DNA of 64,000 nucleotides from NCBI GenBank assembly GCA_036747295.1, contig DAIOCN010000001.1, positions 124,001 through 188,000 on the forward strand. Reading direction: 5' to 3'. The translations under genes were made by a program, and so were the position numbers. The DNA is from UBA4736 sp002404015. GTDB taxonomy: Bacteria > Chloroflexota > Dormibacteria > Dormibacterales > Dormibacteraceae. Within the stretch, counting starts at the first letter, position 1; each line of letters opens with the position of its first letter. This document shows positions 16,544-24,099 of this stretch, in pieces. The notes beneath the pieces are model-generated. The model saw only the letters and a program-made list of their open reading frames with translations. It did no database searches and was not told where the DNA came from.

Positions 16544-18247
16544 GTGACGACTAGCGAAATCGGCGGCCGGACCATCGGCCAGTACGAAGTGATCGAGAAG
16601 CTAGCCGAGGGAGGGATGGCGAGCGTGTACAGGGCTCGCCAGTCCATCCTCGGCCGCGATGTCGCGCTCAAGGTGCTGAGCCGCGCCCTCGCCGACGAGC
16701 CGGGCTTCCTGCAGCGGTTCGCCAACGAGGCGCGGACGCTGGCGCGCCTCGACCACCCCAACATCCTGCCCGTCTACGACTTCGGCAGCTTCGGCGACGT
16801 GACGTTCATCGCCACCCCGCTGCTCACCGACGGCACGCTCGCCGACCGCCTGGACAGGGGTCCCGTCGACCTGGCGACCGCCGTCTCCTACCTGACCCAG
16901 ATCGCCGACGGCCTGCATCACGCGCATGCGGTGGGCGTCACCCACCGCGACCTCAAGCCGAGCAACGTGCTCCTGCACCGCGACGGCCGGGTCCTGCTGG
17001 CCGACTTCGGCCTGGCCCGGGTCTACGACCAGACCTCTCTGACGATGACCGGGACCGCCCTGGGGACGCCTGGCTACATGGCCCCTGAGCAGGCCCTGGG
17101 CGGCGAGGTGGACCAGCGCGCGGACATCTACGCACTGGGCGTGGTCGCCTTCGAGTTGCTTGCCGGCAGCCGCCCCTACCAGGGTGACGGCCGCGAGATG
17201 GTGATGGCGACGCTGCAATCGCCCGTCCCGTCCTGTCACGATCGCAACACCGCCATCCCCGTCGAGGTCGATGCGGTGCTCGCCCGCGCCCTCGCCAAGG
17301 ATCCCAAAGACCGCCCGACATCCGCGCTCCAGTTCATCCAGGAGCTGAACGCGGCTCTGGCCCCGGTGGTGAGCCCGGGCGGCCTGCCCAGGCTCCCTGA
17401 TGAGACCACGGCGCCTGGCTCCTGGAATGGGGTTCCGGTCGAGAAGACCTCGTCGCGCCCGCTTCCCACGGCGCCCTTCGACCTGAACATGACCTGGCCC
17501 GAGATCACCCCGACCCCTGCCCCCGCCACCCCGACCGGCCAGTCCGATGAGATCACCGGCGTCCCGTTGACCGACCGCAAGCGGCCCATGGAGGTTCTCG
17601 CGGACAAGGGCATCGCCCACGTCGAGGCCCAGGGCCGGACCCTGCTGAACACCCACTTCTCGAACGCATTTCACGCGGCCACCCATATCGCGGGCGACCG
17701 CTGGCTCGACCTGGTCACCAGCTCTGGGCTGCCATACGCCATGACCGATCCCCCGGACGACGGCAACCGCACAACGCCGGTGCACGAGCTGGCCTGGCTC
17801 AACGAGGCGGTCGAGCTGACGTTCGGGTCCCACGCGCCCGAGCAGCAGCGCCGCTGGGGCGGGCTCACGATGCAGCTGGAGATCGAGCGCACCGCTGCCC
17901 TCTCGAGTTATCGGCGCCGGCTGCGGATCCTGCCCGCGGGCCACCAGCGCCGGCTGCGCGTGCTCCTCGAGGCGTTCTGCGACCGGCTCGACAACGTCCG
18001 CGACGAGAAGCTCCACAGCTGGGTGCAGATCGACCGTGACGAGTTCTGGCTGGCGGTGCAGGGCAACCCCTATGTGTTCGGCAAGCGCAAGGCCCACCCC
18101 TCCTGCCACGCCATCGTCGGGCAGCTGGAAACGCTGCTGCGCTGGATCGGCCTCGCCAACGACTGGTTGGTCCAGGAGATCGAGTGCGGCTGCGTGGTCG
18201 GCTCGTCCGACTGCGTCTTCGCGATCCGCGCCGCAGATCGCGCCTGA
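16544..18247 (+). CDS. Ser/Thr protein kinase with C-terminal V4R-like domain
   Basis: 567 aa. The kinase domain (~14-270) has Lys43 (VALK), HRD at 134-136, DFG at 154-156 and APEQALGG. A Pro/Thr-rich linker (~285-345) follows. The remaining ~220 residues contain no helix-turn-helix or membrane helix and end in ECGCVVGSSDCVFAI, the Cys-x-Cys...Cys-x-Phe pattern typical of the 4-vinyl-reductase (V4R) small-molecule-binding fold. The reading is a soluble kinase with a fused sensor. GTG 16544 has an AGGGACAAAGG purine tract upstream. The kinase call is firm; the V4R call is moderate. Confidence 0.88.
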   Translation: MTTSEIGGRTIGQYEVIEKLAEGGMASVYRARQSILGRDVALKVLSRALADEPGFLQRFANEARTLARLDHPNILPVYDFGSFGDVTFIATPLLTDGTLADRLDRGPVDLATAVSYLTQIADGLHHAHAVGVTHRDLKPSNVLLHRDGRVLLADFGLARVYDQTSLTMTGTALGTPGYMAPEQALGGEVDQRADIYALGVVAFELLAGSRPYQGDGREMVMATLQSPVPSCHDRNTAIPVEVDAVLARALAKDPKDRPTSALQFIQELNAALAPVVSPGGLPRLPDETTAPGSWNGVPVEKTSSRPLPTAPFDLNMTWPEITPTPAPATPTGQSDEITGVPLTDRKRPMEVLADKGIAHVEAQGRTLLNTHFSNAFHAATHIAGDRWLDLVTSSGLPYAMTDPPDDGNRTTPVHELAWLNEAVELTFGSHAPEQQRRWGGLTMQLEIERTAALSSYRRRLRILPAGHQRRLRVLLEAFCDRLDNVRDEKLHSWVQIDRDEFWLAVQGNPYVFGKRKAHPSCHAIVGQLETLLRWIGLANDWLVQEIECGCVVGSSDCVFAIRAADRA

Positions 18248-18285
18248 TAAAAGCGGAATTGGTCCGGTTCTTCGGCCAGACCTCT

Positions 18286-18291
18286 TAGGAT
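18286..18291 (+). promoter_or_regulatory. -10 box of the GcvH-like gene
   Basis: TAGGAT, 10 nt before ATG 18302 with no Shine-Dalgarno between, fitting a near-leaderless transcript. TTGGTC at 18259-18264 is a possible -35 but the 21-nt spacing is long. Confidence 0.4.
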
Positions 18292-18301
18292 TTCTGTCCG
18301 A

Positions 18302-18670
18302 ATGAGCGATCTCCGCTTCAGCCCCGCACACCTCTGGGCTCGCCTGGAAGGCGAGGAGGCCGTCGTCGGTGTCTCCGATTTCCTCCAGGACCAGCTAGGC
18401 GACATCACGCTAGTCGAGCTGCCCGACTTCGGGGACGTGCTCCGCCAGTCGCGGCGAATGGGCCGGCTGGAGTCGGAGGAGAACTCGGCGCCGCTCGAGG
18501 CGCCCATCAGCGGCGAGGTGCTCGACGTCAATGGAGAGGTGCTGGAGGCCCCCGACCTCGTCAACTCCGATCCCTACGGGAGCGGCTGGCTGCTCCGGAT
18601 GCGCCTGGACGATCCCTCGGAGCTGGCGGAGCTGATGTCCGAAGAGGAGTACCTGGAGCTTACGACCTAG
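18302..18670 (+). CDS. gcvH: GcvH-like protein lacking the lipoyl-lysine
   Basis: 122 aa, normal GcvH length. The fold markers are all present: FSPAHLWARLEGE, VGVSDFLQDQLGDITLVELPDFG, PISGEVLDVN, and the closing LVNSDPYGSGWLLRM. In lipoylated GcvH the carrier Lys sits in an ESVKA-type motif; the aligned stretch here is LESEENSA (56-63), putting Glu60 at the Lys position. The whole protein contains no lysine, so a register error cannot rescue it. It precedes lpd by 139 bases. It is either a non-lipoylated paralogue with another role or a degenerate copy. The stop codon TAG is formed together with a palindromic repeat. Confidence 0.85.
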   Translation: MSDLRFSPAHLWARLEGEEAVVGVSDFLQDQLGDITLVELPDFGDVLRQSRRMGRLESEENSAPLEAPISGEVLDVNGEVLEAPDLVNSDPYGSGWLLRMRLDDPSELAELMSEEEYLELTT

Positions 18671-18753
18671 CAGGCCGCTGAAAAAGGAATCGACGGTGCT
18701 TCGGCGCCCATGCGGCCACCGAATCCATCGCCGACCTTTTTCAACACCCTGCT
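18669..18753. repeat. Family A palindromic element, copy 1 (85 bp)
   Basis: Imperfect terminal inverted repeats AGCAGGCCGCTGAAAAAGG and AGCAGGGTGTTGAAAAAGG (16 of 19 match). The core GAATCGACGGTGCTTCGGCG is shared with the 180-bp copies. Relative to them it lacks 95 bp between two GGCCA repeats. Its first bases complete the TAG stop of the GcvH-like gene. Confidence 0.85.
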
Positions 18754-18809
18754 GGAGGCTCGGCCGGCTTTTCGGCGGGATCTCCGGCTCCGCTAGCCTT
18801 GTAGTCCTG

Positions 18810-20186
18810 ATGCCCGACTTCGATCTCACCGTGATCGGCTCCGGCCCCGGCGGCTACGTGGCGGCCATCCACGCCGCCCGGCTGGGCGCCAAGGTCGCGA
18901 TCGTCGAGCAGAAGGCGAGCGAATGGGGCGGCACCTGTCTCAACTGGGGCTGTATACCCACCAAGGCCCTGATCCAGAGCGCCGAGGTGTTCTCGGCCGT
19001 GCGCCGGGCCGGCGAGTTCGGGGTGAAGGTGGGGGAGCCCGAGGTCGACTGGCCGGCGATGCAGGCGCGCAAGGACAAGGTCGTCGCCGGCATGCGGCAG
19101 GGCGTCCAGGGGCTGCTGAAGGCGAACGGCGTCGAGATGATCGTCGGCCGGGGGCGGCTGGCGGGCGGCCGGCGGGTGGCGGTTGACGGCCGGGAGCTCG
19201 AAGCCGGCCACGTGCTGCTGGCGCCCGGCTCGGTGGTGGCGCTGCCGCCGCTGCCAGGCGCCGAGGCGGCCCTGACCAGCGACACCATCCTGGGCCTGAA
19301 GGAGCTCCCCAGCCGGCTCGTCGTCATCGGCGGGGGGGTGGTGGGCATGGAGTTCGTGGGCATCTTCAGCCTGCTCGGCTCGAATGTGACCGTGATCGAG
19401 ATGATGGACCAGCTGCTCACCCCTCTCGACCCGGACGTCGCCGGGCGTTTCCAGCAGCTGATGGCCAAGAGGGGAGTCGAGTTCCACCTGGGCGCCAAGG
19501 TGGAGGCGATCGAGAAGGCCGGCCCTGGCTTCCGAGTCAGGTTCTCGGGCGGCGAGGTCGAGGCCGACCAGGTGCTCGTGGCCACCGGCAGGAGTCCCAA
19601 CACGGCCGACCTCGGACTCGAGGAGGCGGGCGTCGGCCTGGACCGCGGCGCCATCAAGGTCGACCCCCACCTGCGCACCTCGTTGGAGGGGGTGTACGCC
19701 ATCGGCGACGCAACGGCGATCTCCATGCTGGCCCACACCGCCTCCTACCAGGGCGAGATCGCGGTGGCCAACGCGCTTGGCGAGAAGCTGATCAGCGCCG
19801 ACTACAGCGCGATCCCGGCCTGCATCTACACCGACCCCGAGATCGCGTTCGTGGGCCTGTCCGAGGCGCAGGCCAGGGCGGCCGGAGAGGAGGTCAAGGT
19901 CGGCGCGTTTCCCTTCTCGGCTTTGGGCCGGGCCATGATCCTGGGGGAGACGGCCGGCCAGGTGAAGGTGGTCGCCGATGGGTCGGGCTACATCCTGGGG
20001 GTGACGATCATGGGACCGCGGGCCACGGACCTGATCGCCGAGGCCGTGCTGGCGCTCCACCAGGGCATCACGGCGGCGGAGCTGGCCCACGCCGTCCACG
20101 CCCATCCCACGCTGCCGGAGGCACTTGCGGAGGCCGCCCTGGACGTCGACGGCCGGGCGGTCCATATCGCGCCCCGCAAGCGCTGA
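18810..20186 (+). CDS. lpdA: Dihydrolipoamide dehydrogenase (E3)
   Basis: 458 aa. A flavoprotein disulfide reductase that reoxidises dihydrolipoyl groups with NAD+ for 2-oxoacid dehydrogenase or glycine cleavage complexes. The FAD motif is IGSGPGGYVAA, the redox-active disulfide CLNWGC sits in WGGTCLNWGCIPTKAL, the NAD motif is VIGGGVVGMEF, and YAIGDAT plus the C-terminal HAHPTLPEAL active-site His-Glu pair are present. The start is ATG 18810. No E1/E2, gcvT or gcvP gene lies in the window. A palindromic element separates it from the GcvH-like gene. Confidence 0.95.
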   Translation: MPDFDLTVIGSGPGGYVAAIHAARLGAKVAIVEQKASEWGGTCLNWGCIPTKALIQSAEVFSAVRRAGEFGVKVGEPEVDWPAMQARKDKVVAGMRQGVQGLLKANGVEMIVGRGRLAGGRRVAVDGRELEAGHVLLAPGSVVALPPLPGAEAALTSDTILGLKELPSRLVVIGGGVVGMEFVGIFSLLGSNVTVIEMMDQLLTPLDPDVAGRFQQLMAKRGVEFHLGAKVEAIEKAGPGFRVRFSGGEVEADQVLVATGRSPNTADLGLEEAGVGLDRGAIKVDPHLRTSLEGVYAIGDATAISMLAHTASYQGEIAVANALGEKLISADYSAIPACIYTDPEIAFVGLSEAQARAAGEEVKVGAFPFSALGRAMILGETAGQVKVVADGSGYILGVTIMGPRATDLIAEAVLALHQGITAAELAHAVHAHPTLPEALAEAALDVDGRAVHIAPRKR

Positions 20187-20230
20187 ACTGGTAGACAATC
20201 GCCGGCTGTGCTGAGTACGCTGGCCGCGCC

Positions 20231-20722
20231 ATGAACGACGCGGACGGCCCGTCGATCGGCCACCTGAGGACCAAGCACCGATCGCTCGCGGTCCAACACA
20301 AGCACCCGGTGAACGTTGCCCACTACCACCAGGCGACGTTCGCACAGCGGCTGGCGGACCGGACGGCGAACACGATCGGTTCCTGGCCGTTCCTGATCGG
20401 CCAGTCCCTCTTCATGGCGGCCTGGATCGTGGTGAACGCCGTCGGGGTCCTGGCCCTCCACTGGGACCCCTACCCATTCATCTTCCTGAACCTGCTCCTG
20501 TCCTTCCAGGCGACCTACGCCGGGCCGGTTCTACTCCTGGCCGCCAACCGGCACGCCCAGAAGGACCGGCTGACGCTCGAGCACGCCGCCCACGAGGCTC
20601 ACGAGGGTGGGGAGCGCATCCGGAAGATCCTGATCCAGATCAAGGAGAACACCGACCTCACCAACCAGATCCTGTCGGAGCTGGAGGCGGCCGACGCCGC
20701 GCCCCAGGGCAGTCGAAGCTGA
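20231..20722 (+). CDS. DUF1003 membrane protein (first of a tandem pair)
   Basis: 163 aa. The DUF1003 core is clear: RLADRTANTIGSWPFLIGQSLFMAAWIVVN, then HWDPYPFIFLNLLLSFQATYAGPVLLLAANRHAQKDR. Two hydrophobic helices sit at ~57-77 and ~82-105, with charged soluble ends and a C-terminal helical tail. The family has no established function. Its TGA shares a base with the ATG of the next, paralogous gene. Confidence 0.88.
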   Translation: MNDADGPSIGHLRTKHRSLAVQHKHPVNVAHYHQATFAQRLADRTANTIGSWPFLIGQSLFMAAWIVVNAVGVLALHWDPYPFIFLNLLLSFQATYAGPVLLLAANRHAQKDRLTLEHAAHEAHEGGERIRKILIQIKENTDLTNQILSELEAADAAPQGSRS

Positions 20723-21177
20723 TGGCTGTCGACTCAGGGGCCGATCAGAAGCAGAAGCGGCGCCACGCCCACCCCGTGAACCGGCTGATCCACGAGGAGG
20801 CGACGCTCAGAGAGCGCGTCGCCGACCGGACCTCGGCCGTCATCGGCTCCTGGCGGTTCCTGATCATCCAGAGCGCCCTGATCACGCTGTGGATCTGCTT
20901 CAACGTCTTTGCCCTGGTCCATCATTGGGATCCCTACCCCTTCTTTCTCCTCAACTTCGCGTTCAGCTTCCAGGCCGCCTTCACAGGCCCGGTGCTGCTG
21001 CTGGCCGGCAACCGCCAGGCCCAGAAGGACCGTCTGATGCTCGAGCACACAGCCGAGGAGTCGGAGACCAGCGAGAAGACCACGATCGAGATCCTGGAGG
21101 AGATCGAGCGCAACACCGCCTGTACGCTCGACGTCCTCAAGCGCGTCCGCGCCCAGAGGCTGGGCCAGAAGGCCTAG
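20722..21177 (+). CDS. DUF1003 membrane protein (second of a tandem pair)
   Basis: 151 aa, a clear paralogue of the upstream gene: RVADRTSAVIGSWRFLIIQSALITLWICFN, then HHWDPYPFFLLNFAFSFQAAFTGPVLLLAGNRQAQKDR. Two helices and a charged C-terminal helix. The TGATG junction suggests translational coupling and possibly a hetero-oligomer of the two paralogues. A palindromic element follows 10 bases after the stop codon. Confidence 0.88.
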   Translation: MAVDSGADQKQKRRHAHPVNRLIHEEATLRERVADRTSAVIGSWRFLIIQSALITLWICFNVFALVHHWDPYPFFLLNFAFSFQAAFTGPVLLLAGNRQAQKDRLMLEHTAEESETSEKTTIEILEEIERNTACTLDVLKRVRAQRLGQKA

Positions 21178-21186
21178 CCCTGCCGT

Positions 21187-21366
21187 AGCAGGCCGTTGAA
21201 AAAGGAATCGACGGTGCTTCGGCGCCCATGTGGCCATCTCCGTTGTTGGCTCCTGCGATCCTCGCGACGCGTATCTCCAATACGCTTTGCTCCGGTTCTC
21301 GGAGCCGCCTAGGAGCTGGGCCACCTGGCCACCGAATCCCTCGCCGACCTTTTTCAACACCCTGCT
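21187..21366. repeat. Family A palindromic element, copy 2 (180 bp)
   Basis: Full-length copy. It begins AGCAGGCCGTTGAAAAAGG and ends with the inverted complement of AGCAGGGTGTTGAAAAAGG, with TA on both outer flanks. Internal hairpins are GCGTAT-ctcca-ATACGC (21269-21285) and GCTCCG-gttct-CGGAGC. Its right end supplies part of the TAG stop of the minus-strand gene at 21365. It has no coding capacity of its own. Confidence 0.9.
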
Positions 21367-21913
21367 AGCCGATCCCGAACGCGCGCCTGGTGGCGCGGCG
21401 CATCAGCAGGTAGAGGACAGGGATCCCGACCAGCAGCAGCGACCACACCGCCGCCACCAGGACCGCCACCGTCCAGCCCCACGTGGTGCGCCGGCGCAGC
21501 CCGAAATAGGCCGCCGCGTGCAGGACTGCGGCGACCGCGTAGAGCGCCAGGCTGAGTGCCAGAGCGAAGCTCGCGAAACCGGGGTCGTTCATGCCGGGGA
21601 AGTTGACGCCGGACTGAGTGATGTACACATGGGTCCCGTTCGGTGCCACCAGGTAGGCGGCGGCGCGCGCACACGTGATCAGCCAGTACACGGCGCCGCC
21701 CGCGTACAGCCAGGGCAGGAGCGCCAGGCCGGTCGCCGTGCGGGTCGGCTCCTCAGGATTGAAGGCAGGCGTGCCCGGGCTGGGCGGCGCCAGGCCGGTC
21801 GGCGGCGGGATGGCGCCCGGCCAGCGCTCGGTGCCGCAGCGAAAGCAGAAGCGGTGGCCGGTTTCCAGCTTCTCTCCGCACTCGATGCAGTAGCCGGTGC
21901 CGTGCAGGGCCAA
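21365..21913 (-). CDS. Zinc-ribbon membrane protein
   Basis: 182 aa. An N-terminal zinc ribbon YCIECGEKLETGHRFCFRCG (two CxxC pairs) is followed by a Pro-rich linker and about four hydrophobic helices (near 67-90, 114-134, 145-170). Such zinc-ribbon-plus-membrane proteins are widespread and uncharacterised. TTG 21913 is the start, with GATAAT 9 nt upstream and no Shine-Dalgarno. Its stop codon TAG lies across the boundary of a family A element. Confidence 0.75.
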   Translation of the reverse strand: MALHGTGYCIECGEKLETGHRFCFRCGTERWPGAIPPPTGLAPPSPGTPAFNPEEPTRTATGLALLPWLYAGGAVYWLITCARAAAYLVAPNGTHVYITQSGVNFPGMNDPGFASFALALSLALYAVAAVLHAAAYFGLRRRTTWGWTVAVLVAAVWSLLLVGIPVLYLLMRRATRRAFGIG

Positions 21914-21922
21914 GTCGCCGCG

Positions 21923-21928
21923 ATTATC
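21923..21928 (-). promoter_or_regulatory. -10 box of the zinc-ribbon gene
   Basis: GATAAT on the minus strand, 9 nt before TTG 21913, consistent with a leaderless transcript. Confidence 0.4.
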
Positions 21929-21959
21929 TCAACCAGGCTCCCGAATACTGCGCCCGGGG

Positions 21960-21988
21960 TTGACAAAGACTACATGGCGGGGTATAAC
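21960..21988 (+). promoter_or_regulatory. Near-consensus sigma-A/sigma-70 promoter
   Basis: TTGACA (21960-21965), exactly 17 bases, then TATAAC (21983-21988). This is by far the best promoter match I noticed in the window and it stands out in such GC-rich DNA. It drives a ~190-nt leader before the ATG at 22185. Confidence 0.75.
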
Positions 21989-21994
21989 TTGCTC

Positions 21995-22184
21995 CGGGAC
22001 ACAACATATCGTAGCCAACGTCTTAGTTTGTTGGTCCCACGGCTCAGCAACAGGCAGGCGCACGCAGCAACGTCGCAGCCCACGTCCCCGAACAGGTCAC
22101 ACCACCGCCTGCCTGTTCGCATCCCCTCACGCAAGGCCCGGATTCGGGCAAAGCTGGGCTCCCGGTAAACTGCCACCCGGAACC
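21995..22184 (+). ncRNA. Structured leader or small RNA candidate
   Basis: About 190 nt between the consensus promoter and ATG 22185. It folds readily: GGGAC/GTCCC enclosing CCAAC/GTTGG, then a perfect 12-bp stem AACAGGCAGGCG (22049-22060) with CGCCTGCCTGTT (22106-22117), then GCCCG-GATT-CGGGC. I find no match to motifs I know from SRP RNA, 6S, tmRNA or cobalamin riboswitches. It could be a riboswitch-like leader or an independent RNA. Confidence 0.4.
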
Positions 22185-22517
22185 ATGCCGCGCAAAACCA
22201 AGAGGAAGGCCGGAAAGCGGCCTAACCGCCCACCCCTGACCGGCACCCCGGCGTCAGCGGCGCGTCCGCAGTCGGCCGCGCCCACCAGGGTGGGGGGCGA
22301 CCAGGCGCTCGTCCGCTCGGTCGAGATGTCGCTGGCGCCGCGGACGGGGGCGCCCCGGCGGGGCGGCCGCATCGTGCTCGAGGACGCCGATCCCGCCATT
22401 CCGCTCGACCGGGTGCCCTACTTCACCCGCGACCTGGCCCGGCTCGGCATCGTGGCGGCGGTCATGGTCGCCCTGCTCATCGGGGGCGCCCAGCTAATCC
22501 CGCTGGTGATCAAGTAG
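22185..22517 (+). CDS. Small basic single-pass membrane protein
   Basis: 110 aa, not recognised. The N terminus is strongly basic (PRKTKRKAGKRPNRPP), a low-complexity Ala/Pro/Arg middle follows, and one helix near residues 86-108 ends the protein, leaving almost no outer domain. The start is ATG 22185. It lies behind the strong promoter and structured leader, suggesting high or controlled expression, but its function is unknown. Confidence 0.65.
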   Translation: MPRKTKRKAGKRPNRPPLTGTPASAARPQSAAPTRVGGDQALVRSVEMSLAPRTGAPRRGGRIVLEDADPAIPLDRVPYFTRDLARLGIVAAVMVALLIGGAQLIPLVIK

Positions 22518-22534
22518 GCCCGACCGAGATCATC

Positions 22535-22879
22535 CTGGCCGCAGGCGTCGTCGCCAGCCTGGGCCTGGCCGCGATCAGCCTGCGCCGCTCAGCCGACCTC
22601 GCCCGCCGCCTGGAGCGCCGGCCCCGGGGGGAGCCGGCGCCGGCCGGCCCGCGGGCCCTCCAGCACGTGGGGGTCGTGCGGTTCAATCCCTATCACGACA
22701 CCGGCGGCGACTATTCGTTCGCGGTCGCGCTGCTCGACGCGGGCGGCGACGGGGTCGTGCTGACCGGCCTCTATCACCGGGATCGCTGCCGTGTCTACGC
22801 CAAGCAGGTTCGGGCCGGCGAGGCCGAGCAGACTCTCACCGATGAGGAGCGGCAGGCCATCCGGCAGGCCCTCGGCTAG
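22535..22879 (+). CDS. DUF4446-family protein with N-terminal helix, non-canonical start
   Basis: The C-terminal ~70 residues (HVGVVRFNPYHDTGGDYSFAVALLDAGGDGVVL...YAKQVRAGE) match the DUF4446 pattern. Family members carry an N-terminal membrane helix; the same frame upstream encodes IILAAGVVASLGLAAISLRR, but it contains no ATG, GTG or TTG after the preceding gene. CTG 22535 (or ATC 22529) is therefore the likely start. GTG 22667 would give only the soluble 70 aa. The function of the family is unknown. Confidence 0.65.
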   Translation: MAAGVVASLGLAAISLRRSADLARRLERRPRGEPAPAGPRALQHVGVVRFNPYHDTGGDYSFAVALLDAGGDGVVLTGLYHRDRCRVYAKQVRAGEAEQTLTDEERQAIRQALG

Positions 22880-22923
22880 CAGGGCTGCTGGGGCTCCGGC
22901 CGAACCTCTTCGGGGGCGCCCCC

Positions 22924-22929
22924 TACACT
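22924..22929 (+). promoter_or_regulatory. -10 box of the ArsA-like gene
   Basis: TACACT, 6 nt before GTG 22936, with no Shine-Dalgarno. The spacing fits leaderless transcription starting at or beside the GTG. Confidence 0.45.
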
Positions 22930-22935
22930 CAGACG

Positions 22936-24099
22936 GTGCGGGTCATCCTGTTCACCGGCAAGGGCGGCGTCGGCAAGACCTCGGTCGCCGCCGCCACCGC
23001 CATGCGCTGCGCCCGCCTGGGCTACCGCACGGTCGTTATGAGCACGGACCCGGCGCACTCGCTGGGAGACTCCTTCGACATCCAGCTCGGGCAGACCCTG
23101 ACCAAGATCGGGGACAACCTCTGGGCCCACGAGGTGTCGGCGCTCCACGAGATGGAGCGGCACTGGAAGAAGCTGCACGAGTACGCGGTCCACGTCTTCG
23201 CCAGCCAGGGCCTCGACGACGTGGTGGCGGAGGAGGTGGCCAACCCGCCCGGGATGGACGAGGTGGCCTCGCTCATGTGGATCAAGCACTACGCCGAGCG
23301 CGACGACCACGACGTGATCATCGTGGACTGCGCGCCGACCGGCGAGACGCTGCAGCTCCTGATGTTCCCGGACGCGGCGCGCTGGTGGCTGGACAAGGTC
23401 TATCCCTGGGAGCGGCGCGCCATGAAGCTGGCCCGCCCGCTTCTGCAGCCGATGATGGACGTGCCCCTGCCCACGGACGAGGTCTTCGCCTCCATCAAGG
23501 ACCTGCTGCTCGACATCGAGGGCATGAAGCGGGTCCTCACGGACAGCTCGGTCACCTCGATGCGCATCGTGCTGAACCTGGAGAAGATGGTCGTCAAGGA
23601 GGCCAAGCGGGCCTTCACGTACCTGAGCCTTTTCGGCTACGTCACCGACGCCGTGATCGTCAACCGGCTGCTGCCCGAGGGCTTGCAGGACGACCTCTTC
23701 CGCAAGTGGCAGCAGATCCACCAGCGCTACGCGGGCGAGGTCGAGGACTCCTTCTCGCCGCTGCCGATCCTCAACGTCCCGCTGTTCGACGAGGAGGTGG
23801 TGGGGGAGAGGATGCTGCTCAGGATGGCGGACGCCATCTACGGCGAGCGCGATCCTGCCGAGCGCTTCTATGAGGGCAGCTCCCAGCGCGTCGAGAAGGT
23901 CGGCACCGAGTACGTGCTGAGCCTCAAGGTACCGTTCGTGGACCGCTCGGAGATCGACCTCTCGCGCCAGGACGGCGAGCTGTTCGTGACCATCGGCAAC
24001 TACCGGCGGGAGATCGCCCTGCCGCGCGTGCTGGCGCAGCGGGAGACGAGGGGAGCCACCATCGAGGACGGCGAGCTCAAGATCAGGTTCGGCAAGTGA
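22936..24099 (+). CDS. arsA: ArsA/GET3-type ATPase with HSP20-like C-terminal domain
   Basis: 387 aa, a single ATPase domain. The deviant Walker A is FTGKGGVGKTS at the N terminus; STDPAHSLGDSFD and VDCAPTGETLQLLM are family signatures. The last ~85 residues (YVLSLKVPFVDRSEIDLSRQ...GELKIRF) form the small HSP20-like sheet seen in many bacterial ArsA homologues. No ArsB, ArsC or ArsR gene is nearby, so arsenite export is unproven; a membrane-protein targeting or chaperone role like GET3 is equally possible. GTG 22936 is probably leaderless. It overlaps the next gene by GTGA. Confidence 0.88.
   Translation: MRVILFTGKGGVGKTSVAAATAMRCARLGYRTVVMSTDPAHSLGDSFDIQLGQTLTKIGDNLWAHEVSALHEMERHWKKLHEYAVHVFASQGLDDVVAEEVANPPGMDEVASLMWIKHYAERDDHDVIIVDCAPTGETLQLLMFPDAARWWLDKVYPWERRAMKLARPLLQPMMDVPLPTDEVFASIKDLLLDIEGMKRVLTDSSVTSMRIVLNLEKMVVKEAKRAFTYLSLFGYVTDAVIVNRLLPEGLQDDLFRKWQQIHQRYAGEVEDSFSPLPILNVPLFDEEVVGERMLLRMADAIYGERDPAERFYEGSSQRVEKVGTEYVLSLKVPFVDRSEIDLSRQDGELFVTIGNYRREIALPRVLAQRETRGATIEDGELKIRFGK

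Noticed and set aside
20734..22168. Similar peptides (CDPRDAYLQYALLRFSE) in frames near 21230 and 31000, suggesting a protein family
   Set aside because: The shared peptide is just a translation of the family A repeat.
21995..22184. SRP RNA, 6S RNA or tmRNA at the structured leader
   Set aside because: None of the conserved loop sequences of these RNAs is present.
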